Positions 1-7,084 of a stretch of 22,484 bases of DNA are shown piece after piece. The translations under genes were made by a program, and so were the position numbers. Where the stretch lies: the NCBI GenBank assembly GCA_037139195.1, contig JBAXGW010000069.1, positions 1 to 22,484 on the forward strand. Direction: 5' to 3'. The DNA comes from JBAXGW01 sp037139195. GTDB lineage: Bacteria; Bacteroidota; Bacteroidia; Bacteroidales; JAHJDW01. The first letter of the stretch is position 1; every line of letters starts with the position of its first letter. The notes beneath the pieces were generated by a model, which was not told where the DNA came from, searched no databases, and saw only the letters and a list, made by a program, of their open reading frames with translations.

Positions 1-129
1 TTAGTAGCGGGAACCCTCCCAATATCTAACCGATTTGTTAATGATTTCGTTGCTATTGTTGACTTTTCCAAATTTCTGCATGAGAAGCTAATACTCGAAG
101 ATGCCTATTCCGATACAAAAGCAAATTAA
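1..129 (+). CDS. C-terminal 42 codons of an unrecognised protein
   Basis: Frame 1 is open from the first base of the window to a TAA at 127-129, giving 42 residues that end in SDTKAN. The start lies outside the window. The tail has a plausible protein composition (hydrophobic FVNDFVAIVDFSKFL followed by charged residues), but I do not recognise the family. It is the only plus-strand gene in the left 9 kb and converges on the minus-strand gene at 329-784, with a shared terminator hairpin between them at 268-300. Since everything up to the tRNA junction appears to be element DNA, it is probably an element gene. The short length keeps confidence moderate. Confidence 0.5.
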   Translation, partial: LVAGTLPISNRFVNDFVAIVDFSKFLHEKLILEDAYSDTKAN

Positions 130-267
130 ATACACAATATAATAAAGAGCCGTACTCTAACATATAAGATACATTAATGATTAAAAGAAAACTGGATTAA
201 CTATTTTGTGTAAAAACGGTGTAAAAGTATTGAAAGTGATATGTAAGTATCACTGAGAACAAATAAA

Positions 268-300
268 AACGCCTACCAGGTTGAAGACCTTGTAGGCGTT
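268..300. terminator. Hairpin between convergent genes
   Basis: AACGCCTAC (268-276) pairs perfectly with GTAGGCGTT (292-300). After one mismatch AGGT pairs with ACCT, leaving a 5-nt TGAAG loop. It lies between the end of the plus-strand partial gene (129) and the end of the minus-strand gene (329), so it probably terminates both. A-rich flank AAATAAAA on the left would give a U-rich tail on the minus-strand transcript. Confidence 0.7.
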
Positions 301-328
301 AAGTTAATCAGAAGGTAAAGGACAACTT

Positions 329-784
329 TTATTTAACAGATTTTGCCAGAGCTGCCCCCGCTTTGAACGCATGGAAACCATGCGGAAAAGTGGTTTTCTT
401 GTTACTTTCGTGTGTTGATTCGATAAATGCATCCAACGCTTTTTTTGCCCATAGCATTGGCGGCACATTACATACTTTACTAACCTTTATCTTTCCCTTG
501 ACACTATTTACAAATGATTTTGGTGGTCTGTTTACCGTATGTTCATGAATAAGCTGGGCAGGTGAAATATAAAACACCCTGTCGATAGTTTCACAAACAA
601 ATTCAATACACTCAATCAAGCAATCACTGTAAGAAAAAACCAAATAATATGCCTGTTCAGGAACCAGCCCCGAAGCGTAAAAGACATGATTTTTGTTTAT
701 CCGTGCCGTTTGAAGTAATACACCTTCTGGGCTATATACTTCACATTTGAATTTACTGTAATCAATTTTTTGTTTCGTTTCCAT
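329..784 (-). CDS. Element-encoded 151-aa protein, paralogue of the next gene
   Basis: I cannot assign a function. It has the same length as its neighbour at 794-1249 and aligns along its whole length. Both start with DYSKFK/EYSKFK, then EVYS, INK, FY, FSY-D and a YxSPA segment around residue 70-75. Both end in a basic tail of the form FKAG-x-x-LA-x-(S/K)-VK. No signal peptide or membrane segment is visible. It is the last gene of a minus-strand run and is followed by the hairpin at 268-300. The 9-nt gap to its paralogue suggests co-transcription. The N-terminal half looks beta-rich, so a small beta-sandwich domain is possible, but this is a guess. Confidence 0.75.
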   Translation of the reverse strand: METKQKIDYSKFKCEVYSPEGVLLQTARINKNHVFYASGLVPEQAYYLVFSYSDCLIECIEFVCETIDRVFYISPAQLIHEHTVNRPPKSFVNSVKGKIKVSKVCNVPPMLWAKKALDAFIESTHESNKKTTFPHGFHAFKAGAALAKSVK

Positions 785-793
785 AACTGTAGA

Positions 794-1249
794 TTATTTG
801 ACTTTTGAGGCAAGGTCGTTACCTGCTTTGAACTTAATAACTTTGTGTGGTCGATTGCAGGTTGATTTTAAGTATTGCCCCGAAATATTAATGTTTTCAA
901 GAAATCGTTTTTCCCAATCTGACAATGGAACCCCAAATTCAACACTACGCTTAACTTTACTGGAAAGGTCAGCACCAGCTTTAAGGGAATGCTTAGAAAT
1001 TTCGTTCACTATAAGAATGTGTGCAGGGCTTAAATAAGTTACTTTCCCCGCATTATCAGAAGTGAATTCCAGTGCCAGTAAGAAAATATCATCATAAGAA
1101 AAAATAAGGTCGTACTGATGCCCTGCAAGTAATGCAGGGCAATAAAATGTATTGTACTTGTTTATCATTGCATCACAGATGTGTTGTCCGTCTTTGGAAT
1201 AAACTTCAATTTTGAATTTACTGTATTCAATTGGTTGTATTGGTTTCAT
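794..1249 (-). CDS. Element-encoded 151-aa protein, tandem paralogue
   Basis: This is the second copy of the 151-aa family. Besides the C-terminal FKAGNDLASKVK it carries an internal near-copy of the same motif, LKAGADLSSKVKRS (about residues 89-102), followed by FGVP. The paralogue at 329-784 has a degenerate version of that internal segment followed by CNVP. The motif is therefore repeated within the protein and between the paralogues. It lies 25 nt after the DUF6266-like gene (1275-2489) on the same strand, so the two are probably co-transcribed and may act together. Function is unknown. No cysteine cluster, signal peptide or membrane helix is seen. Confidence 0.75.
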   Translation of the reverse strand: MKPIQPIEYSKFKIEVYSKDGQHICDAMINKYNTFYCPALLAGHQYDLIFSYDDIFLLALEFTSDNAGKVTYLSPAHILIVNEISKHSLKAGADLSSKVKRSVEFGVPLSDWEKRFLENINISGQYLKSTCNRPHKVIKFKAGNDLASKVK

Positions 1250-1274
1250 TGCTGTAAATATTTAGAGTGAATAA

Positions 1275-2489
1275 TTATTTGGGTTGATTGGGGTCATGGA
1301 TAATCCCCTGTTCATACAACTGTATAAAGTCGGAAAACATCTCATCGAGGTTGCCACAAAAACCGCACTGATTGCCTTTCAGAATGAATGATACAGGATG
1401 GCCGTAGTTACAATTAAATAACTGCTCATAATATGGGTATTCTCTCCCATCGCTGCCCCTATTGATATAAAAACGGTTAAAACAGCCCGCTTGCTCACCT
1501 TTATTTGTATATAATGCATAAAGTCCAATGATACTGCCGTTAAATCCTTCATCTCCTAATTCAAATTCTTTGATAGGTTCACTTAAATTCCATTCGATAG
1601 CATTATGTTGTTTGTGCTCGGAATTTTGCAGCGATACACTCCAAAAGATAATAGTGTAATCCTTTGGATTTACAAGCTGTGTCTTCTTTATATCAATTTT
1701 AAAAACAAGATACCACTTCTTTTCACGCTGAACATATTCCCAAGTAAAAGCTTCAACAGGAACTGGATTAACCGTAATATCCGTATTAAACCCTTCTATT
1801 AATGATGTTGGGCGTGAATAAATCGGTTCGGTTAATGCGTGATTGGGGTTTACTGTACGCTCAATGTCGTAGGTATCAAAATACATGCACCATAGCCAAA
1901 AACCATCCCACCAGTTATCAAACACATGCTCGAAATTTTCATCGTAGTAGCTACAGAAGAAATGCCCAGGGGGCAGATAGCATGCTGGGTATCTGATGTC
2001 GAATTCTGGAAGGCCAGATTTTGATTTGTACTGACCAAGAACTGATGTCATGATATATGGGTATGGGGCATTCCAACCTGAAAGGTCTGTTGGCTTATAG
2101 TCAACAGAACACAGGTCAATAAAGGGATTGTAGGTTACATCGGTGATTTCAAAAGGTGGGTATTTGGGGTTTCCAAGTGTGAAGTTTTCAGGAATGATGC
2201 AACCATCATCATTTACGGCTTGCATATTAGCCTGTATTGCTTTCGCCCAAGGGGTGGAACCCTTAGCAATCGAAGAATTGAAAAACCTGATGAATGTTTT
2301 ATTCAGAGGTTTCAGGAATTGGAGCAGCGAGACCATACGGGAACGCTGTTTCTGCTGTGCGTGTGTATTAGCATCATGCACATCGGGTTGATACTGGCGT
2401 GCAGTTTCCAGATTGCGCCATTTTGAAAAAACAACATTGCCAAGCTTTCCGCTGGCGTTGCCTAAGAATCCTTGTTTTATTCGTGCCAT
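1275..2489 (-). CDS. DUF6266-like protein, long form
   Basis: The 404-residue product starts with a block typical of the Bacteroidota DUF6266 family: a glycine-rich segment (GNASGKLGNVVFSKW, about residues 10-24), then a QQKQRSRM segment near residue 46 and a long helical stretch to about 95. The shorter relative at 2601-3245 has the matching elements GRSRGKFATAVFSK and KQMEQRTKFSMM. The rest (about 100-404) is rich in aromatic residues and looks beta-rich, and I do not recognise it. The function of DUF6266 is not known to me. ATG at 2487-2489 is the natural start because the family begins MAxI. No secretion signal is visible. It sits between its shorter relative and the 151-aa paralogues on the same strand. 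Confidence 0.7.
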   Translation of the reverse strand: MARIKQGFLGNASGKLGNVVFSKWRNLETARQYQPDVHDANTHAQQKQRSRMVSLLQFLKPLNKTFIRFFNSSIAKGSTPWAKAIQANMQAVNDDGCIIPENFTLGNPKYPPFEITDVTYNPFIDLCSVDYKPTDLSGWNAPYPYIMTSVLGQYKSKSGLPEFDIRYPACYLPPGHFFCSYYDENFEHVFDNWWDGFWLWCMYFDTYDIERTVNPNHALTEPIYSRPTSLIEGFNTDITVNPVPVEAFTWEYVQREKKWYLVFKIDIKKTQLVNPKDYTIIFWSVSLQNSEHKQHNAIEWNLSEPIKEFELGDEGFNGSIIGLYALYTNKGEQAGCFNRFYINRGSDGREYPYYEQLFNCNYGHPVSFILKGNQCGFCGNLDEMFSDFIQLYEQGIIHDPNQPK

Positions 2490-2523
2490 TGTATTTAATG
2501 TTTAATTGTTAGTTTAATTTTAC

Positions 2524-2597
2524 CTGATACTGAAAAAGGCAGTTGAAGGCGAAGACCGACAACTGCCTTTCAGATATTGTTGCTGGAACAGTATCAG
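2524..2597 (-). terminator. Nested double inverted repeat, probable terminator
   Basis: An inner 11-bp perfect stem (AAAGGCAGTTG 2535-2545 with CAACTGCCTTT 2560-2570) sits inside an outer 9-bp perfect pair (CTGATACTG 2524-2532 with CAGTATCAG 2589-2597). On the minus strand the inner stem is followed by a short T run. It lies directly after the stop of the DUF6266-like gene that ends at 2601, so it probably ends or attenuates that transcript before the 1275-2489 gene. Confidence 0.65.
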
Positions 2598-2600
2598 AAT

Positions 2601-3245
2601 TTATGCAACAATAGTTTTTTGACCCAAATAGGAACTGTCAGAAACTTTGTCTTTTGTTTCACTTATGAAAGCCAGAAAAACTTCCACTTTGTCACCTACC
2701 CAGGCACTTGGTACTGTTAAAGAAAGTGAGCCATCAGCCCTTGACTTTGTTGTCATATCCTGAGCTACTGCGCCTTTATCGTAATTAATAACTAATGCCA
2801 TTGCATTATCAGTTGCCAATGCATCTGAAATGCCTGTATTATCAGCCCATGTTAAGTTGATTAGATGACCAGCTGCTGCTGTAGCTGCTCCGTTCTCAAC
2901 GCCTGTCAATGTACCTTTCGCAACCAATAACTGGCTGAAATCAATACTGTAGTTTGGATAAATGCCAGTTATCACGTTTGCAATGTTGGTTTTCATGAAC
3001 ATATTAAATTCTGACATGCCAACGGCTACTTGATTATAACTTGTTTTAATGAAACCAAGAAACATACGAGAAAGTTCAACCATCATGCTGAATTTTGTAC
3101 GTTGTTCCATCTGTTTCTGAGTTCGTGGATTTGCAACCTGTAACGGTTTTGACCTCATTGTGTTCTTTCCGAATTGTTTCGAAAACACAGCAGTAGCGAA
3201 CTTTCCCCTGCTTCTTCCTGTGATTGGATTTTGTGTAATAGCCAT
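2601..3245 (-). CDS. DUF6266-like protein, short form
   Basis: With the start at 3245 (MAITQNPITG) the product has 214 residues. An upstream in-frame ATG at 3317 would add 24 residues encoded by a T/A homopolymer palindrome and is unlikely. The layout fits DUF6266: N-terminal GRSRGKFATAVFSK, an NPRTQKQMEQRTKF segment, a helical region with VGMSEFN, then a beta-rich domain with LVAKGTLTGVENG and a C-terminal SSYLGQKTIVA strand. Members occur in many Bacteroidota. I know of no established function. Its transcript probably ends at the nested hairpin 2524-2597. The gene sits after the J-domain gene in the same direction, with an AT-only palindrome (3291-3319) in the gap. Confidence 0.8.
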   Translation of the reverse strand: MAITQNPITGRSRGKFATAVFSKQFGKNTMRSKPLQVANPRTQKQMEQRTKFSMMVELSRMFLGFIKTSYNQVAVGMSEFNMFMKTNIANVITGIYPNYSIDFSQLLVAKGTLTGVENGAATAAAGHLINLTWADNTGISDALATDNAMALVINYDKGAVAQDMTTKSRADGSLSLTVPSAWVGDKVEVFLAFISETKDKVSDSSYLGQKTIVA

Positions 3246-3290
3246 AATTTTTTGTTTTAGTTTCATATAAATATTCGGAAAAATGTTTTT

Positions 3291-3319
3291 TAGTGAAAAA
3301 AAACATTTTTTTTTCACTA
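3291..3319. repeat. A/T-rich perfect palindrome upstream of the short DUF6266 gene
   Basis: TAGTG followed by eight A (3291-3303) and nine T followed by CACTA (3306-3319) form a near-perfect dyad around CA. It lies about 50-75 nt upstream of the ATG at 3245, so it may be a regulatory site or a cruciform-prone tract in the leader. Confidence 0.5.
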
Positions 3320-3371
3320 TTATATAAAAGCAGCCTTGATACGGACTTAATACGGCATTAATACATATAAA

Positions 3372-3393
3372 AAAAGGAGCGTGTGCTCCTTTT
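3372..3393 (-). terminator. Terminator of the J-domain gene
   Basis: AAAAGGAGC (3372-3380) and GCTCCTTTT (3385-3393) form a 9-bp stem with a GTGT loop. The stem starts right at the TAA of the minus-strand gene (3392-3394), and a run of A on the plus strand (3369-3375) gives the U-tract on the minus transcript. Confidence 0.75.
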
Positions 3394-3868
3394 ATGAATG
3401 TAGTTCAAATGTTCGGTTTTTAATTTCAATAACATCTGACCCGTATTTGCTTCTTATTGCATCAATAGATTTCGGGGTTTTGTTGCTGCTTTTATAATCA
3501 GCTGGCCGATAGTACCACATAATTTTTTTCGGAGCAAAAAAGAATCCAATGGCTTTTAATGTAGCACGGTGCGGATAAGTATTGCCCGACAACCATATCC
3601 AATCACCTATCAACTCAATGATAATACCATGCAAATTGATTAACTGGTTAATGATTTCAGGGTAACGCAGTGATTCTTCCTGCTGCTCTGCCGTTTGTTC
3701 TTCGCATCTGAAATGGGGATTTTTGATAATGGCAGCATATTCTGCATTTATCTCCTGCATCCGTTCAGTACTTCCCCCGCAATCGGGATGGTGAATGAAA
3801 CATAAGTTTTTGTAATGCTTCTTTACTTCTTCGATTGACCTGCAATTGCTGAAATAATGTGTTTTCAT
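3392..3868 (-). CDS. J-domain (DnaJ-like) protein with C-terminal extra domain
   Basis: The N-terminal part (about residues 1-55) is a short J domain: a helix with RSIEEVKKHYKNL, the HPD motif at residues 27-29 (HHPDCGGS), then a helix with MQEINAEYAAI. J domains stimulate ATP hydrolysis by Hsp70/DnaK. The second half (about 70-158) contains GDWIWLSGNTYPHRATLKAIGF and a MWYYRP segment. This architecture occurs in a set of small J proteins that I associate with mobile elements and phages in several phyla. It lacks the G/F region and zinc fingers of full DnaJ, so it is not the housekeeping chaperone. Its own terminator follows at 3372-3393, and the long noncoding tract lies upstream. Confidence 0.8.
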   Translation of the reverse strand: MKTHYFSNCRSIEEVKKHYKNLCFIHHPDCGGSTERMQEINAEYAAIIKNPHFRCEEQTAEQQEESLRYPEIINQLINLHGIIIELIGDWIWLSGNTYPHRATLKAIGFFFAPKKIMWYYRPADYKSSNKTPKSIDAIRSKYGSDVIEIKNRTFELHS

Positions 3869-4801
3869 GTGATAAAGATTTAAAGTTTGTAATTCGATTT
3901 CGCCTCATAAAAAAATTTAATCATTAATGAAAGCTTATGCACCAAAAAAGCGGTGCGGTGGGGGAATTGCAAGGTTTTTTCAAAAAAAATACTACCCGTA
4001 GGTGTGGAGATTTTTTTTGAAAAACTCTGTATCAACCTTGCAAGGAGCGCAGGCAGCTTATCTTTGCTATAAGGTTTTATTAATGACTTTCCAGAAACCA
4101 ATAACATTAATCAGTGGAATGCGGAATCAGATTTTTAACTGTGGGGTGAGAAAAAAGCAACCGCAGGTAAAACAGCCATGAGCCAGCGGTGGGGTGAAGG
4201 ATGCAATGAATGAAATGGGTTGCAGCCGAAACGAAGCAGCGTCAGCGAGCCGACTGCGAGTGGAGCAAGGGTGCGAGGCAGAGAGCACGCAATGGAGTGA
4301 AACGAAATGAGGGCGTTGCCGAACTATGTTGAAAACACAAGGGGCTGGCGGTGTTTTTGTTTTGTGTGAAGGGATAATTGCATAAGTGATAGCTTGTGCC
4401 AGAGCATGCAATTTAGGGATACAAAAACTGTGACAGCCCCGCAGCCCGCAGCGACCCGCAGGCGAGCAAAATTAATAAGCAGCCGCTGGACTGTAAGGCG
4501 ACTGAAATGAATGGAGGCGAAACGAAATGGAAGGTGTGCAGCGAAGCGAAACCCTGAAATGTAGAGTAGCTGCAATGAATGAAGTGGCCGACAGGACAAA
4601 AAAGGCTGCGAATGAGGAAGAGGGCGGAACTGCATTTTACATGACAGCCTTGCCGATAGGCAACCGCAGGCGGAATGCTCTTGTTTTTACCTTATAATAT
4701 ATACAATTCAAAAACAAGTGCATGAACGGGCTGGCGTGAAAAATGCGGACAACCGATGACGAATACCGCTTTACCTGCGTTTGATTTGTGCGGTGGGGAT
4801 T
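3869..4801. other. 0.93-kb noncoding tract, GC-richer, purine-biased, repeat-bearing
   Basis: I see no convincing gene here. Base composition changes sharply between about 4130 and 4800: GC-richer than the flanks, with G and A strongly favoured on the plus strand. The tract contains short dispersed repeats: GCGGTGGGG at 3955, 4185 and 4790; GCAACCGCAGG at 4157 and 4660; three CCGCAG units between 4439 and 4461; and many GAAACGAA/GCGAAGCGAAAC blocks. Minus-strand open frames at 4127-4411 and 4324-4635 overlap each other and have skewed, low-complexity translations rich in R, S, F, L and H, as expected of composition artefacts. Possible roles include a long structured RNA, a replication or transfer origin, or protein-binding arrays; the sequence does not decide. 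Confidence 0.6.
4202..4587. repeat. Two pairs of imperfect dispersed repeats
   Basis: TGCAATGAATGAAATGG (4202-4218) recurs as TGCAATGAATGAAGTGG (4571-4587), 16 of 17 bases alike. AATGGAGTGAAACGAAATG at 4291-4309 recurs with a one-base indel as AATGGAGGCGAAACGAAATG at 4510-4529. The two pairs are nested (outer pair around inner pair) in the same orientation, not a simple tandem duplication. Confidence 0.6.
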
Positions 4802-5059
4802 TTAATTACAAATTGTTTGAATCTTACTCATAAACATCTGTTCACTTGGCTTTGGTTTTTTTATCGACATGTATATATTTGCTAATTCCATCAATTTTGA
4901 CTGTATTTTTTTACAATCTCTTTTATGGCTGAATTTATCATTTTGCAACAAAGCAATAAGTGATTGATATTCTTGATTAAGTTTTTGCCAACTGATAACA
5001 TCCGAGAAATTTGTCAACACTCCTTCAATTATACTGGCGATTTCAATTTTTGATTTCAT
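4802..5059 (-). CDS. 85-aa hypothetical helical protein
   Basis: The small product looks soluble and mainly helical: MKSKIEIASIIEGVLTNF, then WQKLNQEYQSLIALL, then a lysine-rich stretch. I do not recognise a family. Its amino-acid composition is natural and its start and stop fit the minus-strand run. It follows the small membrane protein gene (5114-5455) with a 54-nt gap and may be the last gene of the SPFH module. The noncoding tract begins right after its stop. A shadow ORF of this length cannot be excluded, but there is no competing gene on either strand. Confidence 0.55.
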   Translation of the reverse strand: MKSKIEIASIIEGVLTNFSDVISWQKLNQEYQSLIALLQNDKFSHKRDCKKIQSKLMELANIYMSIKKPKPSEQMFMSKIQTICN

Positions 5060-5113
5060 AAATTACAACGTTATTTATTTAAAAACTTTCATGATTGATG
5101 ATGTGTATGAAAA

Positions 5114-5455
5114 TTAAATGTGTTTGCTGAACAATTGTGTCAACAGTAAGGTAAGTACTTCAAATATTATTATCCCAAAAATTACTAAAATCGAGTAATT
5201 ACCAATAATTACAGGTAAAGAAAGCACTGCAAATAAAAACTTTGTAATTCCTAACGCAAGAAAAATAAAAGTTAACGAAATTTTATAAGCAACACCATTT
5301 TTAGTACTTACCAGATAAAGCAAAAGACCAGCAGTTGAAATTATTGCAAAGCTTGAAAGCACACAGTTGATTACAGAATAATATGGTAATATAATACAAC
5401 TAACAGCATTTGTCAGCAAAGACAATAAAGCAATTACAAAAATTATTTTTTTCAT
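5114..5455 (-). CDS. 113-aa multi-pass membrane protein
   Basis: Nearly the whole product is hydrophobic, with about four membrane segments (about residues 4-24, 28-49, 57-78 and 82-106) separated by short loops such as STKNGVAYK. The first segment could be misread as a signal peptide, but the later ones make a polytopic inner-membrane protein more likely. No family is recognised. It lies 12 nt after the SPFH gene on the same strand, so it is very likely co-transcribed and may be a membrane partner of that protein. Confidence 0.7.
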   Translation of the reverse strand: MKKIIFVIALLSLLTNAVSCIILPYYSVINCVLSSFAIISTAGLLLYLVSTKNGVAYKISLTFIFLALGITKFLFAVLSLPVIIGNYSILVIFGIIIFEVLTLLLTQLFSKHI

Positions 5456-5467
5456 ATAGCACAGATT

Positions 5468-6595
5468 TTAAATCATTGACGGGGGCGGTGGTGGAGCCTG
5501 ATTAAAATATAACTTCAGTTCATTAATGTTTTCGGCTTTGTCCCAATTTGCCATGCCTTGAGCCCATACCATTGTTTCTTTTGAGATTTCATGGTTATAA
5601 ATCAATTCTTTCAACTTTAGCATATCAAATGGCCCAGTTTGCTGATTGTTTTTTAAAATGAAAAATTGAGCAACAGGGGGTGGTGGCGGTGGATTTTGTT
5701 GTGAATTTAGATTCGTGTTCATTTGGTTGCTAATGTTTCCCATCTGATTGCCCATATTACCGCCAACACCAAGACCCATTCCGAGACCCATTCCTGCACC
5801 CATCATGCCTCCTGCATTACCTTCATTTTCAGCGGCAGATTTCATCACATCCATACTTTTATCGAAACTGTATATATCCTTGCCAACCGTGTTAATGTAC
5901 ATTGACTTTTCCTTAGCTTTTTTTAGTGATACTACACTTGGGTCATCTTCTGGAACATTTATCGACATGAAATAGAAGTTTAATATTTCTATCCCATATT
6001 TTGCAAATTCATCCTTAATTATCCCTTCACAGAAAACAGACATTTCATCAAGCAAGGTTGGAATTTCAAGAATTGAAATGTTATCCCGAATGATTTTTTT
6101 GGAAATCATCGAGGTAATGGAAGATATGATTTTCCCTTTAAAATAAGTGACGATTTTGTCGGCAGTGTAAACTTTCATTGTGCCTACAAGTGTTTCCAAA
6201 AACAACTTAGGGTCGCCTATTTTCAAACCGAATTGACCAAATGCCCTAACAGGAATAATAATCTTATATTTGGGGTCTTCCAATTGTATAGGAGAGCCTG
6301 TACCCCAGCGGTTATCTAATTTTGAAATAAGATTAATAAACCAAACTTCGGCCTGAAATGGACTATCGCCACCAAAGGGAATATTAATTAGTTTATTCAG
6401 TAATGGAATATTTCCGTTTTTAAGTGTATAAGTCCCAGGTTCAAAACCATCTAATACTTTGCCACCCTTAACAAAATAAGCGATTTGAGCTGTCTTCACA
6501 ACTAATTGAGTACCCAAGCGCAAATCGTATGAAGGAAATTTCCATGCAAATTCAACGTCATTCCCATCACATTTTACAACATCAATAATTGCCAT
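5468..6595 (-). CDS. SPFH-domain protein (YdjI-like) with poly-proline and C-terminal GYF_2 domain
   Basis: Residues about 15-240 form an SPFH/band-7-like domain of the YdjI ('virion core protein-like') type: FAWKFPSYDLRLGTQLVV near the start, an acidic helix DEMSVFCEGIIKDEFAKYGI at about 183-202, then FYFMSINVPEDD. A glycine/methionine-rich linker (about 262-292) leads to six prolines (302-307). A GYF_2-like domain (about 311-364) follows, with QTGPFDMLKLKELI and a W-x(6)-W pattern, then five prolines (368-372). SPFH proteins scaffold membrane microdomains, and B. subtilis YdjI helps to place PspA at the membrane. Zinc-ribbon membrane proteins lie directly upstream (4-nt gap), as with YdjG/YdjH beside YdjI. 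No membrane helix is visible, so anchoring is probably through partners. Assignment to SPFH is strong; the function here is inferred. Confidence 0.85.
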   Translation of the reverse strand: MAIIDVVKCDGNDVEFAWKFPSYDLRLGTQLVVKTAQIAYFVKGGKVLDGFEPGTYTLKNGNIPLLNKLINIPFGGDSPFQAEVWFINLISKLDNRWGTGSPIQLEDPKYKIIIPVRAFGQFGLKIGDPKLFLETLVGTMKVYTADKIVTYFKGKIISSITSMISKKIIRDNISILEIPTLLDEMSVFCEGIIKDEFAKYGIEILNFYFMSINVPEDDPSVVSLKKAKEKSMYINTVGKDIYSFDKSMDVMKSAAENEGNAGGMMGAGMGLGMGLGVGGNMGNQMGNISNQMNTNLNSQQNPPPPPPVAQFFILKNNQQTGPFDMLKLKELIYNHEISKETMVWAQGMANWDKAENINELKLYFNQAPPPPPSMI

Positions 6596-6599
6596 GATA

Positions 6600-7082
6600 T
6601 TATTTTTTTATATTTAACCAACCCATATTGTAAGCCCAAATAGATAAGGCAGCAATACCCAAAACCGCAACACCACAGATTATTACAATTAACCAATAAT
6701 TTTTAGTGTTTTTCTTAAAACTTTCAACTGCGTCTTTATATCTTTCATTCATGCGATTTAAGATACCTTCTAATGAAGGATTCCCTATGGTTCTGGTTTC
6801 AAGCAAAATCATATATTTATCGACATATCCTTTTACTTCACCTATTGTTAATTGATGAAATTTGTCACTCAATAAACCTTTTTCGCCTGTACTAAGCCTA
6901 ACACCTTCTTCTGAATTAGCACCCGCCAACCTACCAATCCATAAACCACAATTTTCAATTATTGCTTCAGAGGATAAGGTTGACAGTTCAACCTTTATCA
7001 ACTGAGTATTGCAAAAAAGACAATTTGCAAAAACAGGGTCGTTTGATGCTCCGCAATTGGGACAAATATTTTCTGCTGCCAT
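6600..7082 (-). CDS. Zinc-ribbon protein with C-terminal membrane anchor (copy 2)
   Basis: A CPNCG knuckle (C7, C10) and a CLFC knuckle (C21, C24) form a zinc ribbon at the N-terminus. About 100 residues of helical soluble protein follow, with SIWAYNMGW near the end of a single membrane segment at about 130-150, so the ribbon would face the cytoplasm. It is a clear paralogue of 7179-7631: identical cysteine spacing, GLWIGRL versus GLWFGRL, and GIAALSIWA versus GIAALALWA in the anchor. This ribbon-plus-anchor design recalls YdjG/YdjH of the B. subtilis PspA operon. The SPFH gene starts 4 nt after its stop, so one operon and a physical complex are likely. Confidence 0.8.
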   Translation of the reverse strand: MAAENICPNCGASNDPVFANCLFCNTQLIKVELSTLSSEAIIENCGLWIGRLAGANSEEGVRLSTGEKGLLSDKFHQLTIGEVKGYVDKYMILLETRTIGNPSLEGILNRMNERYKDAVESFKKNTKNYWLIVIICGVAVLGIAALSIWAYNMGWLNIKK

Positions 7083-7084
7083 TT

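Noticed and set aside
3..10. Window start as the left att site because of GTAGCGGG
   Set aside because: Only eight bases match the tRNA end, and the sequence continues as a protein-coding frame; the match is chance.
3246..3317. Upstream ATG extending the short DUF6266 protein by 24 residues
   Set aside because: The extension is encoded by the A/T palindrome and does not fit the family start; MAITQNP fits.
3880..4107. 75-aa minus-strand ORF upstream of the J-domain gene
   Set aside because: It has no recognisable composition or family and runs across homopolymers (TTTTTTT, AAAAAAA); probably chance.
4127..4635. Two overlapping minus-strand ORFs (94 and 103 aa) in the GC-richer tract
   Set aside because: They overlap each other in different frames and have skewed translations dominated by R, S, F, L and H. 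They look like by-products of the purine-biased composition rather than genes.
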